Source of the DNA: Acidimicrobiales bacterium
GTDB lineage: Bacteria > Actinomycetota > Acidimicrobiia > Acidimicrobiales > RAAP-2
Direction of reading: 5' to 3'
Length of the DNA: 8,779 bases
Assembly: GCA_030044045.1 (NCBI GenBank)
Contig: JASHWO010000098.1
Span: 1 to 8,779 of the forward strand
Below the pieces are notes generated by a model that did not search any database, was not told the origin of the DNA, and saw only the letters and a program-made list of their open reading frames with translations. Each line of letters begins with the position of its first letter. Position 1 is the stretch's first letter. Positions 4,902 through 8,779 of this stretch are shown here, one piece after another. The translations under genes and the position numbers were made by a program.

Positions 4902-6270
4902 GCACCCGTACCTCGAGGGCAACTTCGCCCCGGTGACCGAGGAGCGCACCGTCGAGGAGGTCCTCCCCATGGAGGGCACCATCCCGCCGTCCCTGGAGGG
5001 CGTGCTCCTGCGAAACGGCCCGAACCCGGCAGTGGCCCCCGACCCCGACCGCTACCACTGGTTCGGCGGCGACGGCATGGTCCACGCCGTCGAGCTGCGG
5101 GACGGGCGAGCCGTCGCCTACCGCAACCGGTGGGTCCGCACCCGGAAGCTGGCCGCCGAGACCGGCAGCCGCCCGCCCCGGGGCCCGGCCGAGCCCGTCG
5201 ACGGCCCGGCCAACACCCACGTGCTGTGGCACGGCGGCCGGCTGCTGGCCCTGGTGGAGAGTGGCTTCCCCCACCGGCTGGCCGTCGGCGACCTGTCCAC
5301 GTTGGCCGTGGAGGACTTCGACGGGGCCCTGGCCTCCCCGATGACCGCCCACCCCCACGTCGACCCGGACACCGGCGGCATGGCCTTCTTCGGCTACGAC
5401 GTGTTCGGCCCGCCCTACCTGCGGTACCACGAGCTCGACGCCACCGGCACGCTGGTGCACACCACCGAGGTCGACCTGCCGCAGGCCACCATGCAGCACG
5501 ACGTCGGCGTGACCGCCACCCGGGTGGCCTTCCTCGACCTGCCGGTGGCCTTCGACCCGGACGCCGCGGCCCGCGGCGCGGCCCTGCCGTTCTCCTGGCA
5601 GCCGGAGGCGGGGGCCAGGGTGGGCGTGCTCGAGCGCGGCGACGTGGGCACGGCAGTGCGCTGGGTCAGCACCGATCCCTGCTACGTGTTCCACGTCGTG
5701 AACGCCTTCGACGACGGCCCGGCGGTGGTGCTCGACGTCTGCCGCTACGACCGCATGTTCGATACCGGGGACGGCGGGCTGATCGGTTCCGGCCTGGCCA
5801 CCCTGGAGCGCTGGCGGGTGGACCCGGTGGCCGGCACCCTCGACGCCACCCCGCTGGACGACCGCACGGTGGAGCTCCCCCGGGTCGACGACACCCTGGC
5901 CGGCCGCGCCTACCGGTACGCCTACTGCGTCGAGACCGGGCGGGAGGGCGGCCCGGGTGGCTCGGGTGGCGCCGACACCTTCGAGGCGCTCGTGCGCTAC
6001 GACCTCCGGCGCGACCTGGCGGCGCGCTGGTGCCCGGGGCCGGGGATGTCGCCGGGCGAGCCGGTGTTCGTGCGCGACCCCGACGGCCGGGCCGACGACG
6101 AGGGCTGGGTCCTCTCGGTGGTCTACGACGCCGCCCGCGACGCCAGCGACGTGGTGGTGCTCGACGCCTCGTCGTTCGACCGCCGGGCGCCGGAAGCGGT
6201 GGTCCACCTCCCCTGCCGGGTGCCCTTCGGCTTCCACGGGAGCTGGGTGCCGGCTGCCGCCTACCGCTGA
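4900..6270 (+). CDS. Carotenoid oxygenase family protein (carotenoid/apocarotenoid or stilbene cleavage)
   Basis: This 456-aa protein belongs to the carotenoid cleavage oxygenase (RPE65/CCD) family. These non-heme iron enzymes split a carbon-carbon double bond of carotenoids, apocarotenoids or stilbenes with O2. All four expected iron-ligand histidines are present in context: H151 (TAHPHVD), H200 (MQHDVG), H265 (YVFHVVNA) and H446 (FGFHGSW). The N-terminus is typical too (PYLEGNFAPV, then GVLLRNGPNP and HWFGGDGMVHAV). There is no signal peptide. The GTG at 4900 puts the family motif at the right distance, and no ribosome site precedes it, which suggests a leaderless mRNA. It diverges from tyrS. 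No carotenoid synthesis gene is nearby, so the substrate is open; a lignostilbene-type dioxygenase is the alternative. Confidence 0.93.
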   Translation: MHPYLEGNFAPVTEERTVEEVLPMEGTIPPSLEGVLLRNGPNPAVAPDPDRYHWFGGDGMVHAVELRDGRAVAYRNRWVRTRKLAAETGSRPPRGPAEPVDGPANTHVLWHGGRLLALVESGFPHRLAVGDLSTLAVEDFDGALASPMTAHPHVDPDTGGMAFFGYDVFGPPYLRYHELDATGTLVHTTEVDLPQATMQHDVGVTATRVAFLDLPVAFDPDAAARGAALPFSWQPEAGARVGVLERGDVGTAVRWVSTDPCYVFHVVNAFDDGPAVVLDVCRYDRMFDTGDGGLIGSGLATLERWRVDPVAGTLDATPLDDRTVELPRVDDTLAGRAYRYAYCVETGREGGPGGSGGADTFEALVRYDLRRDLAARWCPGPGMSPGEPVFVRDPDGRADDEGWVLSVVYDAARDASDVVVLDASSFDRRAPEAVVHLPCRVPFGFHGSWVPAAAYR

Positions 6271-6271
6271 C

Positions 6272-6347
6272 CCCGACCGACCATCCCCCGCCCAGCGGCA
6301 CGCCACCGACCGTCTCCCGCTTGGCCACACCCGACCGACCATCCCCC
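6272..6347 (+). repeat. Pair of 18-bp direct repeats upstream of the methyltransferase
   Basis: CCCGACCGACCATCCCCC occurs identically at 6272-6289 and 6330-6347, 58 bp apart. A degenerate third version (CCACCGACCGTCTCCC) lies between them near 6303-6318, giving a period of about 29 bp. The array starts immediately after the oxygenase stop codon. It may be a regulatory array or just local duplication. Confidence 0.7.
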
Positions 6348-6374
6348 AGGCCGGTGGCACCGCTGCGGTAGAGA

Positions 6375-6388
6375 GGATCCCGGGATCC
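6375..6388. promoter_or_regulatory. Perfect 14-bp palindrome upstream of the methyltransferase gene
   Basis: GGATCCCGGGATCC is fully self-complementary and lies 48 bp before the methyltransferase start at 6437. It contains two GATC sites. It could be an operator, an mRNA hairpin, or a site through which the enzyme regulates itself, but nothing in the sequence chooses between these. Confidence 0.35.
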
Positions 6389-6436
6389 GCGCCGGTCGAG
6401 TGGCCGGTCGTCGGGCGAGGCACGAGAGGGAGCGTG

Positions 6437-7138
6437 GTGGACTTCGAGGGACTGGACCTCGGCAGCTTGGGGGGCGACCCGTTCGGCACGGTGCTGGCCG
6501 ACCCGCCCTGGCGCTTCCGGAACCGCACCGGGAAGGTGGCGCCCGAGCACCGGCGCCTGTCCCGCTACGACACGCTGACCGTCGAGGAGATCGCCTCGAT
6601 GCCCGTGGCCGGCCTGATGGCCACACAGTCCCACTGCTACCTGTGGGTGCCCAACGCACTGCTGGCCGAGGGCCTGGCGGTGCTCGAGGCCTGGGGGTTC
6701 ACCTACAAGGCCATGCTCGTGTGGGCCAAGCGCCGCAAGGACGGCAAGCCCGACGGCCGAGGCGTCGGCTTCTACTTCAGGAACGTCACGGAGCCCGTCC
6801 TCTTCGGGACCCGGGGCAGGCTCCGCACCCTCGCCGCCGGTCGCCGGCAGGTGAACATGATCGAGACCCGGAAGCGTGAGCACTCACGGAAGCCCGACGA
6901 GCTCTACCCGGTCGTCGAGGCGTGCTCGCCCGGCCCCTTCCTCGAGTTGTTCGCCCGCTACCCCAAGCCCGGGTGGCGGGTGTGGGGCAACGAAGCAGCG
7001 CCCGAGGTCACCCCGCGTGGACGCCGGTACCCGCCCTACAGTCCGGCGATGGCAGCCGGTCCGCCGACGACCGCCTCGCCGGCGGTGCCCTCGCCGGCTT
7101 CCGGCAGCAGAGGGATCAGCGGTGTTCTTCAGCCCTGA
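6437..7138 (+). CDS. MT-A70 family adenine-N6 methyltransferase
   Basis: This 233-aa protein is an MT-A70 type SAM-dependent methyltransferase, a class that in bacteria and phages mostly methylates adenine N6 in DNA. The catalytic DPPW is at residues 22-25 (VLADPPWRF). TQSHCYLWVPNALL and WGFTYKAMLVWAK follow, then HSRKPDELYPVVE from residue 149, which belongs to the SAM-binding region in this circularly ordered family, and WRVWGNE ending at residue 186. The last 47 residues are Pro/Ala/Ser-rich and lie outside the family core. I chose the second of two adjacent GTGs (6434, 6437) because GAGAGGG gives a 6-nt spacer. No restriction enzyme or specificity subunit is present, so it looks orphan. 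Its 3' end overlaps the nucleotidyltransferase gene by 17 bp. Whether it modifies DNA or RNA is open. Confidence 0.88.
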   Translation: MDFEGLDLGSLGGDPFGTVLADPPWRFRNRTGKVAPEHRRLSRYDTLTVEEIASMPVAGLMATQSHCYLWVPNALLAEGLAVLEAWGFTYKAMLVWAKRRKDGKPDGRGVGFYFRNVTEPVLFGTRGRLRTLAAGRRQVNMIETRKREHSRKPDELYPVVEACSPGPFLELFARYPKPGWRVWGNEAAPEVTPRGRRYPPYSPAMAAGPPTTASPAVPSPASGSRGISGVLQP

Positions 7139-7865
7139 GGATCGTGAACGGGTGCAGGTCGCCCTCCTCGATCGGGCTCACGCCGACCGGCGCGTCGTCG
7201 CCGGCGCCGTCGTCGGCTCGGGGGCCGGGGGCGATGCGGACCGCTTCTCCGACATCGACCTCACCTTCGGCGTCCGCCGCGACGTGACGGTGGGGGAGGT
7301 GCTCGGCGACTGGACGGAGGCGGTGTGCGCCGAGCTCGGAGGCACCGTGCTCTTCGACCTGCCCGTCGGCCGCACCGTCTACCGCGTTTTCCTGCTCCCG
7401 GGGAACCTCCAGGTCGACCTCTCGTTCGGCCCCGAAGCGGAGTTCGGCGCCACGGGTCCGCACTTCCGCCTCCTGTTCGGCCGGGCCGTCGAGAAGGCCT
7501 GGATGGGACCGCCCGATGCCCGTGACCTCTTCGGCCGGGCCGTCCACCACGCGTTGCGGGCCCGCATCGCGACCGAACGCGGCCAGTGCTGGCAGGCCGA
7601 GCACTGGCTCGCCGAGACCCGGCACCACGCGCTCGCCCTGGCCTGTCTCGGGCACGGGCTCGGTGCCTGGCATGGCCGGACAGTCGACCGGCTGCCGCCC
7701 GACCTCCTGGCCCGCTACGGGGAGACCCTGGCCGCCCGTGCGGAGCAGGACGAGCTCCTCCGGGCCCTGCGCGCTGTCGTGAGCCTGTTGGAAGCAGCGG
7801 CCACCGGCGCCGCCGCCGTGCCCGAGCGGACGATCGACCGGCTGCGCGAGGTGGCCGCTCGATAG
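7122..7865 (+). CDS. Nucleotidyltransferase-domain protein, substrate unknown
   Basis: This 247-aa protein carries a pol-beta-type nucleotidyltransferase core: VVGSGAGG with G32-S33, the metal-binding pair D44 and D46 in SDIDLTF, and a third acidic residue D99 in LQVDLSF. This is the GS...DxD...D signature of aminoglycoside/lincosamide nucleotidyltransferases and MNT-type proteins. The C-terminal half (about residues 150-247) is helical, with RGQCWQAEHWLAETRHHALALACL resembling the helical C-domain of such enzymes. The GTG at 7122 has AGAGGG 7 nt upstream (7109-7114). It overlaps the methyltransferase gene by 17 bp, so the two are probably cotranslated. A TACAGT hexamer at 7037-7042 could add an internal promoter. 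Antibiotic modification, protein AMPylation and toxin neutralisation are all possible; I cannot choose. Confidence 0.85.
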   Translation: MFFSPEDRERVQVALLDRAHADRRVVAGAVVGSGAGGDADRFSDIDLTFGVRRDVTVGEVLGDWTEAVCAELGGTVLFDLPVGRTVYRVFLLPGNLQVDLSFGPEAEFGATGPHFRLLFGRAVEKAWMGPPDARDLFGRAVHHALRARIATERGQCWQAEHWLAETRHHALALACLGHGLGAWHGRTVDRLPPDLLARYGETLAARAEQDELLRALRAVVSLLEAAATGAAAVPERTIDRLREVAAR

Positions 7866-7958
7866 CCCGGGCGCTCGGATCCTCTCTCCTGGTCGCAGCG
7901 GCCCCAGCCGACCGCCCCAGTCGCGCCCGCGCGTCCGGGGACGCCGGCAGCCCACCGC

Positions 7959-7973
7959 CGTCCGGTCGGGACG
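7959..7973 (-). terminator. Weak hairpin after menD stop
   Basis: CGTCC (7959-7963) and GGACG (7969-7973) form a 5-bp stem with a 5-nt loop, 3 bp past the menD TGA on the minus strand. A further small stem (CGTC/GACG, 7932-7943) lies beyond it. The 111-bp gap between the convergent nucleotidyltransferase and menD genes holds nothing else I can identify. The stem is short and lacks a U-tract. Confidence 0.2.
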
Positions 7974-7976
7974 CCG

Positions 7977-8779
7977 TCAGCGTGTGGCCAGGGCTGACCC
8001 CGCGGCGGCGGCCACCGCCGCTTGGATCCGCTCGTGCAGCGCGGCGTTGGCCGTCCGGTCCGGCACTCGGGCCCGCACCACCGAGAGGCCGTCCCGGCCG
8101 ACGGCCGCCCCCAGCGCCGCCACCAGCTCGTCCGGCGTGCCCACGTCGGCGACCTCCAGCCCGAAGCCCCGGGCCACGGCGGCCACGTCCGCCGCTTGCG
8201 GGGTGCCGAAGAGCTGCTCGAAACGGGACGGGTCGAGCGCCCCGGCCTGGGGCAGGAAGCTGAAGATGCCCCCACCCCCGTTGTCCACCACCACCAGGGT
8301 GCAGCTCGTGGCCGCCGGCGGCGGGCCGGCCGGGCGCACCAGCGCCGAGGCGTCGTGGAGGAAGGCCAAGTCGCCCAGGATCCCCACCACCGGGCCGGTC
8401 GCGGCGGCCGCCGCCCCCAACGCCGTGGAGGCCACCCCGTCGATCCCGTTGGCGCCCCGGTTGGCCAGCACCCGGGGCGGGGCGGTCAGCGCCGGGGCGA
8501 ACCACTCCAAGTCACGCACCGGCATCGACGACGCCACCACCACGCTGGCCTCCGCCGGGAGGGCCGGCAGGAGGGCCCGGGCCAGGGCCGGCTCGGTGAG
8601 TGCCCCGCCCCGGCGGGCGGCGTCGTCGGCCAGCACCTCGTCGATCGCCCGCTGAGCCGCCCGCTCGGCCGCCAGCCAGCCGGCCAGCCAGCCGTTCCCC
8701 GCCACCGGGTCGCCGGCCCGCCCTGACGCCGTTGCAGTGGTCGGCTCGCCGCCGGCTGGCCCGGCCACTCCCCCGCCAC
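7977..8779 (-). CDS. menD: MenD, menaquinone biosynthesis (C-terminal part, runs off the edge)
   Basis: About 266 C-terminal residues are visible; the frame is open to the right edge, so the N-terminal half lies outside. MenD is the thiamine-diphosphate enzyme that joins 2-oxoglutarate and isochorismate to make SEPHCHC in menaquinone synthesis. Visible landmarks are VVVASSMPVRDLEWFA, RGANGIDGVASTALGAA, the ThDP/Mg binding stretch beginning GDLAFLHDASAL, and VVVDNGGGGIFSFLPQ. These fit MenD better than acetolactate synthase or other ThDP enzymes. The GTG at 8768 is an internal valine codon, not the start. MenD proteins are usually about 550-580 aa, so roughly half is here. It converges on the nucleotidyltransferase gene; other men genes may lie upstream, off the right edge. 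Confidence 0.93.
   Translation of the reverse strand, partial: GGGVAGPAGGEPTTATASGRAGDPVAGNGWLAGWLAAERAAQRAIDEVLADDAARRGGALTEPALARALLPALPAEASVVVASSMPVRDLEWFAPALTAPPRVLANRGANGIDGVASTALGAAAAATGPVVGILGDLAFLHDASALVRPAGPPPAATSCTLVVVDNGGGGIFSFLPQAGALDPSRFEQLFGTPQAADVAAVARGFGLEVADVGTPDELVAALGAAVGRDGLSVVRARVPDRTANAALHERIQAAVAAAAGSALATR

Noticed and set aside
3066..6371. 1101-codon open frame on the plus strand
   Set aside because: It is antisense to tyrS and in a wrong frame through the carotenoid oxygenase gene. Its translation is low-complexity Arg/Gly/Pro/Gln-rich, typical of GC-rich shadow frames.
4876..6528. 550-codon minus-strand open frame
   Set aside because: It lies opposite the carotenoid oxygenase gene, which has all four iron-ligand histidines. 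The minus-strand product has no recognisable motif.
7866..7976. Search for a small gene or RNA in the gap between the nucleotidyltransferase and menD genes
   Set aside because: Only weak short hairpins are present. No start with a ribosome site and no tRNA-like fold was seen.
8658..8694. GGCTGGCTGGCC-type repeat inside menD
   Set aside because: It is a coding low-complexity stretch (GWLAGWLAAE) in a variable linker of MenD, not a separate element.

Overview
The window is about 8.8 kb of very GC-rich DNA (well above 70% by eye) with strong G/C third-position bias, GTG/TTG starts, and some genes with no room for a Shine-Dalgarno sequence. This, plus the gene content (NfuA-type Fe-S protein, MenD, bacterial TyrRS, carotenoid oxygenase, flavin reductase), points to a chromosomal actinobacterial segment. 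Acidimicrobiia is my best guess, from the style of the small proteins, but I cannot prove it. No rRNA, tRNA, IS element, integrase or CRISPR was seen, and no gap between genes exceeds 300 bases.

Layout. Left part (1-2200): an nfuA-like Fe-S carrier gene (minus) diverges from a cysteine-rich, probably metal-binding protein gene (plus). A perfect 7-bp hairpin separates that gene from a convergent 69-aa zinc-finger-like protein. An 88-aa conserved-looking protein of unknown role follows on the plus strand.

Middle (2200-4770, all minus): read in transcription order these are tyrS, a 36-codon mini-ORF whose ends overlap its neighbours by ATGA, a membrane-anchored exported protein, two GC hairpins, and a flavin-reductase-like protein. 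The tyrS/membrane-protein junction contains a 20-bp direct repeat and a ladder of ATGA start/stop overlaps. It is the oddest structure in the window.

Right part (4770-8779): a carotenoid cleavage oxygenase gene diverges from tyrS across 130 bp that carry a perfect 12-bp palindrome on its start codon. Downstream comes an 18-bp direct repeat pair and a perfect 14-bp palindrome, then an MT-A70 family adenine methyltransferase overlapping a nucleotidyltransferase by 17 bp. The C-terminal half of menD (minus) converges on this pair and runs off the right edge.

Most of the window is housekeeping: Fe-S maturation, tRNA charging, menaquinone synthesis and flavin chemistry. The best candidates for something undescribed are the coupled mini-ORF ladder after tyrS, the orphan methyltransferase/nucleotidyltransferase pair with its palindrome, and the cysteine-rich protein next to nfuA. 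None amounts to a demonstrated new system.
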